This document shows, in pieces, positions 25,702 to 33,595 of a stretch of 64,000 nucleotides of DNA (position 1 is its first letter; the number at the start of each line of letters is the position of its first letter). Source of the stretch: CAZZBM01 sp964652255 (lineage in GTDB: Bacteria; Bdellovibrionota; Bacteriovoracia; Bacteriovoracales; CAZZBM01); NCBI GenBank assembly GCA_964652255.1, contig CAZZBM010000002.1:62001-126000 (forward strand), given 5' to 3'. Under the pieces are notes generated by a model. The model was not told the DNA's origin. It saw only the letters and a list, made by a program, of their open reading frames with translations, and did not search any database. The position numbers and the translations under genes were made by a program.

Positions 25702-26020
25702 TTTAAAAGATGTTTTTATCAAAGCAGGAATCAAAACTGCAAGGCAAGAGAATGAAAGAAAAAAACCTTTGACAAAAAAACAAAGTCATCAGGCTTTTAG
25801 AAACTTTTGTGAACATTGTCAGCAAATTTGTCCTGATGTGGAGTTATATTTTCATAAGAATAGACTTTTAGGTAATGCTCAGTGGCTTTGTATTAAATGT
25901 GCTGATGATTTTTTAGTTCCCGATCTTCTTAGACAAACAGCACAAAGTGAAAGTTCTAGAAAAAAAATCTTTAGACGTTATGCTGGTGGTCCAATGAAAA
26001 AAATTATTCACCCAAAATAA
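25694..26020 (+). CDS. CxxC protein at the end of the nuo cluster, function unknown
   Basis: A 108-residue basic protein with CEHCQQIC near residue 39 and CIKC near 66, a pattern that could bind zinc as a ribbon. No signal peptide or membrane span. It overlaps nuoI by 8 bases, so it is made with the complex I subunits; an assembly or regulatory role is possible but unproven. I do not recognise the family. The last 17 bases overlap secF on the other strand. Confidence 0.72.
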   Translation: MASLKDVFIKAGIKTARQENERKKPLTKKQSHQAFRNFCEHCQQICPDVELYFHKNRLLGNAQWLCIKCADDFLVPDLLRQTAQSESSRKKIFRRYAGGPMKKIIHPK

Positions 26021-26894
26021 GCATTCTTAATTTTTCTAAATAAGGTTTAGTGTAGTAAATAAAAGGAGCTGCTAGAAAAATAGAAGAAAAAGTCCCACCA
26101 ATAACTCCAAGAGAAATAATGACGAAAAATTCTTTTAAAGATCCTGTGGTCATGATAGCCATGGTGATCGTAACAAGAAGAGTGGTAAAAGATGTTAATA
26201 GTGTTCTTGAAAGAGTTTGATGAATGGCAGTACTAAGCATATCTCTTAAAGAGAGAGAGGAAGAAGAGAGTTCTCTAATACGATCAAAAATAATTACAGT
26301 GTTATTGACTGAATAACCAATAACAGTGAGAACAGCAGCAAGAGTTTGAAGAGTGAATTCATAGTTAAGAAGAGCAAAAAAACCAAAAAGAAGAAAAACA
26401 TCGTGTAGAAGAGCTAAAACAACAGCTGGACCATGAACAAGATCAAATCTTAAAGCGATGTAGATCATAATAAAAAAAAGAGCAAAAAACATAGCATTAA
26501 AACCAGTCTTTTTAAGAGATTCTCCTGCTTTAGGACCAACAAGATCACTCTTTTCTATAATGACAGTATCTTTAAAATACTCACTTAATTTTTTTTGAAC
26601 AGTTTCAGTAAGAGAAGTAATATCTTCTGTAGGAAGTTTAACCATGACATGAAATTTTTCAGGATGAGAAATTTCTTGAACAAAAACTTCTTCATAATCT
26701 TGAGCTAGAAAAGATCTTAATTCTTGTAAAGAATGTTTTTGAGAAAAGGATAAATGAAGTTCTACTCCACCTGTAAAATCTAAACCATAATGAAGTCCTT
26801 TGATTTTAAAAAGAGCAAGGGCTAAAACAAGAAGTAAAAGAGCAAAGGATCCAGAGTAGGGAAAGATATTAATAAAATGAAATTTTTTAATCAT
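26004..26894 (-). CDS. secF: Protein-export membrane protein SecF
   Basis: A 296-residue inner-membrane protein of the SecDF complex, which uses the proton gradient to pull proteins through SecYEG. It has the family's opening GLDFTGGVELHLSFS (36-50), the periplasmic P4-like domain and a block of five spans with GYSVNNTVIIFDRIRE. It overlaps secD by 4 bases (ATGA) and is the last gene of the minus-strand operon starting at 31588. Confidence 0.96.
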   Translation of the reverse strand: MIKKFHFINIFPYSGSFALLLLVLALALFKIKGLHYGLDFTGGVELHLSFSQKHSLQELRSFLAQDYEEVFVQEISHPEKFHVMVKLPTEDITSLTETVQKKLSEYFKDTVIIEKSDLVGPKAGESLKKTGFNAMFFALFFIMIYIALRFDLVHGPAVVLALLHDVFLLFGFFALLNYEFTLQTLAAVLTVIGYSVNNTVIIFDRIRELSSSSLSLRDMLSTAIHQTLSRTLLTSFTTLLVTITMAIMTTGSLKEFFVIISLGVIGGTFSSIFLAAPFIYYTKPYLEKLRMLILGE

Positions 26895-28486
26895 AAAAGT
26901 ACCTTTTCTTTTTTCAGAAGAATCAATTCAAAAATAACTTTAGAAGCAAAGTAACAAGCATAAATATTAATAACAATTCCAGCAATAAGTGTAACAGCAA
27001 AACCTTTTAAAGGACCTGTACCAAAAGAAAGAAGAGCTAAACCTGCCATAATAGTCGTGATATTAGCATCAAAAATCGTCCAAAAACTTTTTTCATAGGC
27101 ATAATTAAAGGCTTTTTTAAAAGAAGTTCCTGTTTTTAGTTCTTGTTTAATTCTTTCATAAAGAATGATATTGGCATCTACTGCCATACCAATAGTTAGA
27201 GCTAATCCTGCAATACCTGGTAAAGTAAGAGTGGCTTCTAGTAAAACTAAAATAGCTAAAATAAAAAGAGCATTAAGAATTAAAGTAAATGTAGCAATGA
27301 CACCTGCTATCTTGTAATAAAGTATCATAAAAATAAAAACAAAGAGACAAGAAAAAAGAGCAGCTTTCTTAGCTAATTGAATAGAATCAGAACCTAAACT
27401 AGGACCAACAAGACGCTCTTCTTGAAATTCTAATTTTACAGGTAAGGATCCTGCTTTTAAAACTAAAGCAAGATCTTTTGCTTGTTTTAAAGTCTCTTCA
27501 TAATCTCCATGGCGACCCATTTCAATCATGGCTTGACCATTAGTAATAGGAGTTCTAAGTCCTGCTACAGAAAAAACTTTATCATCTAAAACAATAGCCA
27601 TTAAACGACCGAGAGATTTTGTAGTCACTTCTGCCATTTTTCTAGCTCCAGAAGTATTAAAGGTTAAGCTGACATAGGGCATATTAGATTCTGGATTAAT
27701 ACCAATTGCAGCTTGATCTAAATCTTCACCTAGTAAAGAAGCAGGTTCAATGAGATGAGGTTCTAAGAAATCATTTTTTTTTTCAAAAACTATTTTACTA
27801 TTTTTTGGAATTTTTCCTTCAAGTTTACTATTAATAAGTTGAATATATTTTGGGTAAGGCAAAGAAGAACTTTCAACTTGAAGATCATCCACTAGTTTTT
27901 TTAGATCTGATTGAACTGTCACTAGATTAAAACTTAGTTGTGCGGTTTGACCAATAAGATTTTTTGCTCGTTCAATATCTTTAAGTCCAGGAAGAAGAAC
28001 AACAATTTTATCTTGACCTAAGGAAGTAATTTCAGGCTCAGAAACTCCAAATTGATCAATTCTATTTCTTAAAATTTCAATAGATCTTTCTAGAGCTGAA
28101 TCAGCTAATTTTTCTTTATAGATATCTTTCAAAGAAATAATAAGTTCTTGAGATTTTTCTTCTAATTTAAAAGTTTGAAGATAATGTTTTGGAAAAGATT
28201 CTTTTTTAAGACCCTTTATGATTCCTTTTTGAGTTGAGGGTTCAATGACAATAAAAGGATTTTCTTTTTTTAATTCTTGTTCTAGTTGAAAAAGATGTTT
28301 CTTTAACTCTTCTTGAAAAACTTTTGGAAAATCAATACCTAAAACAAGATAAACTCCTCCTTGAAGATCTAAACCTAGTGAAATTTTTTTACCAGGAAGA
28401 TGAGAGTAAAGACTAGGGAGAAGAAGATAAATAGAACCAGAAATTAGAGAAATTAAAAGTAATAAGCGTAAATAAAAAGATTTCAT
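26891..28486 (-). CDS. secD: Protein translocase subunit SecD
   Basis: A 531-residue partner of SecF. Seen: N-terminal span, GLDLQGGVYLVLGID (38-52), the P1 domain segment RNRIDQFGVSEPEI, and the C-terminal five-span block with AMVDANIILYERIKQEL near 440-455. Length is normal. Its ATG overlaps the tatA-like stop (ATGA) and its TGA overlaps the secF start, so all are translationally coupled. Confidence 0.97.
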   Translation of the reverse strand: MKSFYLRLLLLISLISGSIYLLLPSLYSHLPGKKISLGLDLQGGVYLVLGIDFPKVFQEELKKHLFQLEQELKKENPFIVIEPSTQKGIIKGLKKESFPKHYLQTFKLEEKSQELIISLKDIYKEKLADSALERSIEILRNRIDQFGVSEPEITSLGQDKIVVLLPGLKDIERAKNLIGQTAQLSFNLVTVQSDLKKLVDDLQVESSSLPYPKYIQLINSKLEGKIPKNSKIVFEKKNDFLEPHLIEPASLLGEDLDQAAIGINPESNMPYVSLTFNTSGARKMAEVTTKSLGRLMAIVLDDKVFSVAGLRTPITNGQAMIEMGRHGDYEETLKQAKDLALVLKAGSLPVKLEFQEERLVGPSLGSDSIQLAKKAALFSCLFVFIFMILYYKIAGVIATFTLILNALFILAILVLLEATLTLPGIAGLALTIGMAVDANIILYERIKQELKTGTSFKKAFNYAYEKSFWTIFDANITTIMAGLALLSFGTGPLKGFAVTLIAGIVINIYACYFASKVIFELILLKKEKVLL

Positions 28487-28647
28487 GAATGATCATCCTT
28501 TTTTTCATCCTCTCCTCTCATGGCTTTTTGAAACTCTCTTACTCCTTTGCCTAAAGAGTGAGCTAGTTCTGGAAGCCTTTTAGGACCTAAAATAATTAAA
28601 GCTAAAATTAAAATAAAAAGAATTTCACCAACACCTAATCCAAACAT
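28483..28647 (-). CDS. tatA: Tat translocase subunit TatA/TatE family (54 residues)
   Basis: A short gene of 54 codons that reads MFGLGVGEILFILILALI, then LGPKRLPELAHSLGKG and an amphipathic helix with a charged tail. This is the TatA/B family: one N-terminal span, a hinge at GPKRLPE and an amphipathic helix. TatA forms the pore of the twin-arginine pathway; the short tail favours TatA/E over TatB. It sits between yajC (1 base away) and secD (4-base overlap). The HiPIP at 3.9-4.3 kb is a clear Tat substrate. Confidence 0.9.
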   Translation of the reverse strand: MFGLGVGEILFILILALIILGPKRLPELAHSLGKGVREFQKAMRGEDEKKDDHS

Positions 28648-28648
28648 G

Positions 28649-28948
28649 TTAAATTCTCCTTTCTAAAATTTGTCCTTTTAAAATTTTAACCTGAGTTTCA
28701 GGAGCAATTTCTAAAGAACAAGATTGTTCATCTAAAGATGTAATTTTACCAAATAATCCAAATTTAGTTAACACTTGATCTCCAACTTTAAGTTCAGATT
28801 GAAGTTTTTTTTCTTGTTCTATTTTTTTTCTTTGTGGCTTAATGGTAAAAAAGTAAAAAATTACAGCAATTCCACCATAAAGAAGGAGATATCCCCACAT
28901 GGGTGGGTTTGTTTTAATTTGTTCTTGTGCCCATAATAATTGTATCAT
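28649..28948 (-). CDS. yajC: Preprotein translocase accessory protein YajC
   Basis: A 99-residue YajC with one span at about 17-36 (LLLYGGIAVIFYFFTI) followed by KPQRKKIEQEKK and the beta-rich domain ELKVGDQVLTKFGLFGKI. YajC associates with SecDF. The ATG overlaps the tgt stop (ATGA). The order tgt-yajC-secD-secF is classical; here tatA is inserted. Confidence 0.95.
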   Translation of the reverse strand: MIQLLWAQEQIKTNPPMWGYLLLYGGIAVIFYFFTIKPQRKKIEQEKKLQSELKVGDQVLTKFGLFGKITSLDEQSCSLEIAPETQVKILKGQILERRI

Positions 28949-30054
28949 TGATCACCTCGTGAATAATTATTTTTAAATTGTTTATAAAATACATCAAAAG
29001 TTTCTTCCAGTATAGATCTTCTTGCATTTTTCACTAAAGATAAATAAAAATATAAATTATGATAAGTTGCAAGACTCATGGCTAAAGGTTCGTTCATCAT
29101 AAATAAGTGTCTTAAATAAGCTTTATGATACCTTTGACACACAAAACAAGAACAATTCTGATCAATAGGAGTAGCATCTTGTTTAAATCTTTCTCTTTTT
29201 AAAGCAAGAGGACCAAATTGAGTAAAAACTTGTCCATTTCTAGCATTTCTTGTGGGAAGAACGCAGTCAAAAAGATCAATACCCAAAGCAATGTTTTCTA
29301 AAAGATCTAAAGGTTTACCTACTCCCATAAGATATCTTGGTTTCTCTTCTGGCATCAAAGGTAAAAATTGATCGCAAAGATCATACATTTCTTCATTGCT
29401 CTCTCCTACAGCAAGACCTCCAACAGCAAGACCTGGAAAGTTGAGTTCTTCTAATTGGGCTAAATGTTGTTTTCTTAAAGAGAGATTGAGCCCTCCTTGA
29501 ACAATTCCAAAGAGAAGTTGATGAGGATGAAGGGGGTAATCTTGACAGCGTTTTGCCCACTGAGTGGAAAGATGAATGGAGTATTCAAGATCTTTGTCAC
29601 TAGCAGGTAAAGAAGGGAAATAATCAAAACACATGACAATATCACTATTGAGACTTTTTTGAATTTCCATGGAAAGCTCTGGAGTGAAAAAAAATTTTTT
29701 TCCATCAAGATGAGAAGAAAAATACACTCCCTCGGTGGTTATTTTTTGTCTTAAATTTTTCAAAGAAAATAATTGAAATCCACCTGAATCAGTTAAAATA
29801 GGTTTATTCCAAGAGATAAACTCATGGAGTCCTTTAAAAGATTCAATTTCTTTATGTCCTGGTCTTAAAAAAAGATGATAAGTGTTGCCTAGAATAATTT
29901 CAGCACCAAGATGTTCTAATTGTTCTTGAGTTAAGCCTTTGACTGAGCCTTTGGTACCTACAGGCATAAACATAGGAGTATGAATAAGACCATGAGCTGT
30001 TTTTAAAATTCCTGCCCTAGCTTTTTTATATTTTTTAATCAATTGAAATGTCAT
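28945..30054 (-). CDS. tgt: tRNA-guanine transglycosylase
   Basis: A 369-residue enzyme that exchanges guanine 34 of certain tRNAs for preQ1 in queuosine synthesis. Seen: DSGGFQ at 89-94 (catalytic Asp89), GIVQGG, GGLAVGE and the zinc site CSCFVC plus a later His. I use the Met at 30054 (MTFQLIKK) instead of 10 codons earlier, because the family begins there; it still overlaps the queA end by 20 bases. Confidence 0.96.
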   Translation of the reverse strand: MTFQLIKKYKKARAGILKTAHGLIHTPMFMPVGTKGSVKGLTQEQLEHLGAEIILGNTYHLFLRPGHKEIESFKGLHEFISWNKPILTDSGGFQLFSLKNLRQKITTEGVYFSSHLDGKKFFFTPELSMEIQKSLNSDIVMCFDYFPSLPASDKDLEYSIHLSTQWAKRCQDYPLHPHQLLFGIVQGGLNLSLRKQHLAQLEELNFPGLAVGGLAVGESNEEMYDLCDQFLPLMPEEKPRYLMGVGKPLDLLENIALGIDLFDCVLPTRNARNGQVFTQFGPLALKRERFKQDATPIDQNCSCFVCQRYHKAYLRHLFMMNEPLAMSLATYHNLYFYLSLVKNARRSILEETFDVFYKQFKNNYSRGDQ

Positions 30055-31027
30055 CTTCAAACTCACATAACATAGCATCTCCATAGGAGTAAAAAGAGTA
30101 GTTATTTTTTATAGCTTCTTCATAAAGAGCAAGAGTTTTTTTTCTTCCTAAAAAAGAAGCTACTAAAAGTAGAAGAGTTGTTTTGGGTAAGTGAAAATTT
30201 GTTAAAAGATATCGAACAAATTTTGGACGATGATAAGGATGAAAATAAATATTAGTTTTTTCCCAAGAATTTGTTTTTAAGTTTTTGAAAAAAGATTCAA
30301 CAACTCTTAAACTTGTGGTGCCAACACAGAGAATAGGTCCCTTATGATTTTTTAAGATTTCTCCCTCTTCTTGTTGAACATAATAAGATTCTTCGTGCAT
30401 TTGATGATCAAGATAGGAAGAAGTTTTAACGGGTAGAAAAGTGCCAAGACCGACATGAAGTGTGACAAAAATAGTGGGATAATTTTTTTGAATTTCTGCT
30501 AAAAAACTTTTAGAAAAATGGAGACCTGCCGTAGGAGCTGCTAAAGATCCTGGAATTTTAGCAAAAATTGTTTGATAAAATTCGTAATCATCACTGGTGA
30601 CTTTTCTTTTAATATAAGGTGGAAGAGGAAGTTCTAGATATTGAAAAACTTTTTCTGGAATTTTAAAATAAAAAAATTCTTCTTCTTGCTTAATAATTTC
30701 TATTTTTTCATTTTGTACTGAAAGAAAAAAAGGAAAATTTTTTTTTCCTCTGATTTTTAAAAAACCTTTCCAGAGATCATTTTTTTTTTCTATTAAAAAA
30801 ATTTCTCCTTGAGCTCCTGTTTCTTTTTGGACAGTTAACTTTCTGGGAATCACCATAGAGTTATTAAAAACAAAAAGAGTATTTTTAGGGATATAATCTA
30901 AAAGTTTTTTAAAAGTAGTATGTGCACCCTTAGAGGTCAATAATCTTGATGCATCTCTAGTTCTTGGTTGAAGAGCAATAAGCTTCTTAGGTAAATAATA
31001 ATCATAGTCTTTAAGATTAGTACTCAT
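30035..31027 (-). CDS. queA: S-adenosylmethionine:tRNA ribosyltransferase-isomerase
   Basis: A 330-residue QueA, which adds the cyclopentenediol moiety to preQ1-tRNA to make epoxyqueuosine. Seen: the start DYDYYLPKKLIALQP, RDASRLL, LFVFNNSMVIPRKL, GSLAAPTAGLHFS, HVGLGTFLPV and a C-terminal FHLPKTTLLLLVASF. It precedes tgt in the same operon and follows the SRPBCC gene by 3 bases. Confidence 0.96.
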   Translation of the reverse strand: MSTNLKDYDYYLPKKLIALQPRTRDASRLLTSKGAHTTFKKLLDYIPKNTLFVFNNSMVIPRKLTVQKETGAQGEIFLIEKKNDLWKGFLKIRGKKNFPFFLSVQNEKIEIIKQEEEFFYFKIPEKVFQYLELPLPPYIKRKVTSDDYEFYQTIFAKIPGSLAAPTAGLHFSKSFLAEIQKNYPTIFVTLHVGLGTFLPVKTSSYLDHQMHEESYYVQQEEGEILKNHKGPILCVGTTSLRVVESFFKNLKTNSWEKTNIYFHPYHRPKFVRYLLTNFHLPKTTLLLLVASFLGRKKTLALYEEAIKNNYSFYSYGDAMLCEFEDDISID

Positions 31028-31030
31028 AAG

Positions 31031-31588
31031 TTAAGGTGAGGATTGTTTCTTATTAGGGTGAGATTTAGGTTTAATAGCCAAGGTAGATTTTTGAGTGGGA
31101 AGAGGTTTTTTTGTTAAAAGAGTATCCATCTTTTGAGCTTCAGAAGAAAAGATTTGAAGCATTAAGGGAAGTTTTTCTTTTTCAGCAAAAGCAATTTCTT
31201 TTTTAAGGATAAACTGTGGAATTCCTGATTTAAATTTCACTTTAGCTTCATAGTGAGCTTGATTATCAATAATTTTCCAATAACCTTCATTTTTATCAAA
31301 TAGTTGATTAGAAGAATTATTTGTTAATTTCCAATGAATTTCTTTTTTTTTAGGGTCTTCTTTTAAAGAAAGAGTATAAGTATAGGTGAGAGTCCAAAAA
31401 GGATTTACCGTATAAGTGACTTCTTTTTCATGAGGAGTAATATTTTTAACAACAACTTTTTTGACATCTTTTTTTAAGATTTCTTGTTGAGCAAAAAAAG
31501 TAGGATATTTTTCATATTGAGTTAAGACACTGAAAAAAGATTCAGGGCTTGTAGATAGAGTATAAATTTTAGCTATTTCAAAAATCAT
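31031..31588 (-). CDS. SRPBCC-fold (START-like) protein
   Basis: A 185-residue protein with the spacing of the polyketide-cyclase/coenzyme-Q-binding branch of the SRPBCC superfamily: IAKIYTLSTSPESFFSVLTQYEKYPTF at the start, alternating strands, and a long C-terminal helix near 135-160. The last 25 residues are Lys/Pro/Ser-rich and disordered. Such proteins bind hydrophobic ligands; the ligand is unknown. A Shine-Dalgarno-like AAGAAGG directly precedes the ATG. It heads the queA-tgt-yajC-tatA-secDF operon. Confidence 0.7.
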   Translation of the reverse strand: MIFEIAKIYTLSTSPESFFSVLTQYEKYPTFFAQQEILKKDVKKVVVKNITPHEKEVTYTVNPFWTLTYTYTLSLKEDPKKKEIHWKLTNNSSNQLFDKNEGYWKIIDNQAHYEAKVKFKSGIPQFILKKEIAFAEKEKLPLMLQIFSSEAQKMDTLLTKKPLPTQKSTLAIKPKSHPNKKQSSP

Positions 31589-31593
31589 CCTTC

Positions 31594-31623
31594 TTTACAA
31601 TTAAAGGCTTTATTTTTTATAGT
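31594..31623 (+). promoter_or_regulatory. Promoter of the phosphatidyltransferase gene
   Basis: TTTACA (31594-31599), 18 bases, TATAGT (31618-31623), then 7 bases to the ATG at 31631, another arrangement that predicts a leaderless mRNA. On the other strand TTGACT (31626-31621) overlaps this -10 box and may be the -35 of the SRPBCC-queA operon. Confidence 0.6.
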
Positions 31624-31630
31624 CAAGAAT

Positions 31631-32227
31631 ATGCATAAATTATCCATACCTGATTATTTAAGTCTTTTAAGATTAGTCCTTTCTTTTATTGTTTTTATCT
31701 TTATTATTTTTTTTAAAATTTTCAATCATCCTACCATTCTTTTTATAGCTAATATTATTTTTATTATAGTTGCTATAACAGATTATTTTGATGGATATTT
31801 TGCTAAAAAATATGGACAATCTTCACCTTATGGAAGATTTTTAGATTATATATCTGATAAATTTTTAGTTAATTTAACTTTTTTAGCTTTAATTTATGTT
31901 GATAAAATTTATCTTTTTATTCCAGTCCTCTTTTTATTAAGAGATTATTATACTCTTATTCTTAGAAATTTTTTTAAAGAGTATTATACTTCTTTTCAAA
32001 CCCAAGATCTTAAATTTTTTGGTTTTAATTTAAAATTTTTTCAAGGAATAAAGTACGGTGCTCTTGCTTGCATCATGTATTCTTATGAAAAACTTTTCTT
32101 TTTACCAGGTTGGCTTGTTATAGGAATAGGTTATATGTTAGCTTTATTAGCTTTAGCGGGAACCCTTTATCTTACCTATCAAGAAAGTGATTTAATTTTT
32201 AAAAAAGCTTTTAAAAGTGATCATTAA
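31631..32227 (+). CDS. CDP-alcohol phosphatidyltransferase (PgsA-like)
   Basis: A 198-residue inner-membrane protein with about five spans. The family motif is present in slightly altered form: DYFDGYFAKKYGQSSPYGR followed by FLDYISDK, that is DG-x2-AK-...-G-x3-D-x3-D with Lys in place of the usual Arg. The closest role would be phosphatidylglycerophosphate synthase, joining CDP-diacylglycerol to glycerol-3-phosphate. A leaderless-type promoter lies directly upstream. The last 4 bases overlap the convergent cysteine-rich gene. Confidence 0.85.
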   Translation: MHKLSIPDYLSLLRLVLSFIVFIFIIFFKIFNHPTILFIANIIFIIVAITDYFDGYFAKKYGQSSPYGRFLDYISDKFLVNLTFLALIYVDKIYLFIPVLFLLRDYYTLILRNFFKEYYTSFQTQDLKFFGFNLKFFQGIKYGALACIMYSYEKLFFLPGWLVIGIGYMLALLALAGTLYLTYQESDLIFKKAFKSDH

Positions 32228-32643
32228 TATCGTTCAACTTGTTTGCCAGAAGATTTTCTTTGAGTGGGTTCTTTTTTGGTATTAGTTAAGGTGTAAGTTG
32301 TATCAGCAGAACAAGCAGAAAATATTTTAGTAGGATTTTCAGTTTTTAAGCATACTGTGGCTGGACAAAAAACTGTGATAGCAATTTGAGGACCACAGGT
32401 TTTTTTTATGAAACATAAATTAGAGCCTTTTTCACAAGGACTTTTTATGTAATTCATTTCTTCTTGACAAGAAGTTCCTTCTACAGAAACTGCTTGAGCA
32501 GTAAGGTTTTCTTCTGAAGGAGCCATTTTTGCTTCAACTACATCAGATATAATTTCTCTTGGAAATTCTTCTAATTTTTCAAGAGTTGCTTTTTGGAATC
32601 CTTTTATCAATAAATTAGCATAAATAAAAACAAGAAAGAACAT
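32224..32643 (-). CDS. Small cysteine-rich exported protein, module gene B, copy 1
   Basis: A 139-residue protein with a short hydrophobic start (MFFLVFIYANLLI) that may serve as signal. The C-terminal half has seven cysteines in an order shared with the protein at 33596-34081: C, then C, LC, CGP, FCPA, CL and AC. The linking segment (CGPQIAITVFCPATVCL against CGPTVSLTAICPAKHCL) leaves no doubt that they are paralogues. Probably disulfide-bonded outside the cytoplasm. No known family recognised. The ATG overlaps the stop of the A-type gene upstream by one base. Confidence 0.75.
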   Translation of the reverse strand: MFFLVFIYANLLIKGFQKATLEKLEEFPREIISDVVEAKMAPSEENLTAQAVSVEGTSCQEEMNYIKSPCEKGSNLCFIKKTCGPQIAITVFCPATVCLKTENPTKIFSACSADTTYTLTNTKKEPTQRKSSGKQVERY

Positions 32644-33179
32644 TAAGCGGTTCCTTTTTTAAAACAAGACTCTATTTTTTGTTTAGGACAGAAAGTATTA
32701 AAAACAATACCATCTCTATGCTCAGTAATATAATGAAAAGAGCATGAACCATTGCTAAAAGTTTCTGTTTTTGAAAAATTTTCTATTGGAATATAATCTT
32801 GAGTTGTTATGGGTGTAGTCTTATTTTTATTTTGATCACCAGGATTTAAAGCTAAAGAAGTTGAATTTATAGGCTCTGGTTTTAAGGCATCATTAATTTT
32901 TTTTGTTAATGCTGTTTTTTTAAAAGCATAATAAACACCTGTAGAAACTAAACCTATAGCTGCTCCAACAACCCATGCAGGAGCGCTTACCCCTAAAGCA
33001 GCTATCCCTGCTCCTATAAGAGCTGTCGTTGCAATTTCTACTCCAACTCCAGCTATAAAATCTAAACCACTCTCAATATAACCCTGAGAGGCAGCTTTTT
33101 CTATATTGTTTTTGACGAAGTCTCCTCTTGAGATAGAGGATATGGAAGAATAAAGAAGATGACTTATAAATAAAATCAT
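32643..33179 (-). CDS. Small exported protein with Gly/Ala-rich hydrophobic core, module gene A, copy 1
   Basis: A 178-residue protein. After a hydrophobic start it contains a Gly/Ala/Val-rich stretch (about residues 43-85) with small-residue repeats such as GAGIAALG and GAAIGLVSTG, which could form a membrane-inserting helical hairpin. The C-terminal 40 residues hold three cysteines (GSCSF, TFCPK, ESCFKK) matching the protein at 34078-34629. The unit A followed by B is thus duplicated. Unknown function; pore-like or toxin-like behaviour is only a thought based on the small-residue helix. The ATG overlaps the stop of gene C1 (ATGA). Confidence 0.75.
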   Translation of the reverse strand: MILFISHLLYSSISSISRGDFVKNNIEKAASQGYIESGLDFIAGVGVEIATTALIGAGIAALGVSAPAWVVGAAIGLVSTGVYYAFKKTALTKKINDALKPEPINSTSLALNPGDQNKNKTTPITTQDYIPIENFSKTETFSNGSCSFHYITEHRDGIVFNTFCPKQKIESCFKKGTA

Positions 33180-33325
33180 TTTTTTTCTTTACACACAGTG
33201 ATTTTTACAGACTGAGGAGTTCTTAGATGATATTCTTTACAGTTATTTTGCACCCTAGTTATTTTAACGACCTCTCCTGTGATAGAAGAAGAGAGGATTG
33301 TAGGGAAAATAAAAAATATAAACAT
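33176..33325 (-). CDS. Tiny exported protein, module gene C, copy 1 (49 residues)
   Basis: A 49-codon gene: hydrophobic start MFIFFIFPTILSSSITGEVV, then KITRVQNNCKEYH and KITVCKEKK, ending in TGA at 33178-33176. It aligns with the 63-residue protein at 33371-33562 (both begin with a Phe-rich signal ending FPxII/ILxSSxTG, both have one cysteine mid-chain and one in a VxITxC/TIKMC strand). Its stop overlaps the ATG of gene A1 by 4 bases, which supports real translation. Function unknown. Confidence 0.65.
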   Translation of the reverse strand: MFIFFIFPTILSSSITGEVVKITRVQNNCKEYHLRTPQSVKITVCKEKK

Positions 33326-33370
33326 TCTATTGTTTATTTTCTCAAAAAAAAAATAGAAATCAAGAAAATT

Positions 33371-33562
33371 TTATAAATTGAGATTTTTTTTATGACACAT
33401 TTTTATAGTCACAGGCTTAGAAATTGAACTAAGTGTTCTTAAAGATGGTTTTTCTATAGTAAAATAACGACAATAAGGCATAGTAGAATCTTTTTCAATT
33501 TTAGCAAGGGGACCTGTCACAGAAGAAGTAATTATTAAAGGAAATAAATAGAAAAACAACAT
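33371..33562 (-). CDS. Tiny exported protein, module gene C, copy 2 (63 residues)
   Basis: A 63-residue protein with signal-like start (MLFFYLFPLIITSSVTG), then a short beta-rich mature part with two cysteines (PYCRYF and TIKMCHKK). It is a paralogue of the 49-residue protein encoded just downstream at 33176-33325; gaps of 45 and 33 bases separate it from its neighbours. The C-x-F/Y...strand...C layout is also seen at the C-terminus of the A-type proteins. Function unknown. Confidence 0.65.
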   Translation of the reverse strand: MLFFYLFPLIITSSVTGPLAKIEKDSTMPYCRYFTIEKPSLRTLSSISKPVTIKMCHKKNLNL

Positions 33563-33595
33563 CTTATTTTTATTCTAACGAAGAATAAAAATAAA

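Noticed and set aside
30055..30084. Upstream start for tgt giving ten extra residues
   Set aside because: The extension lies inside the queA end and is not part of the family's N-terminus; MTFQLIKK is a better start.
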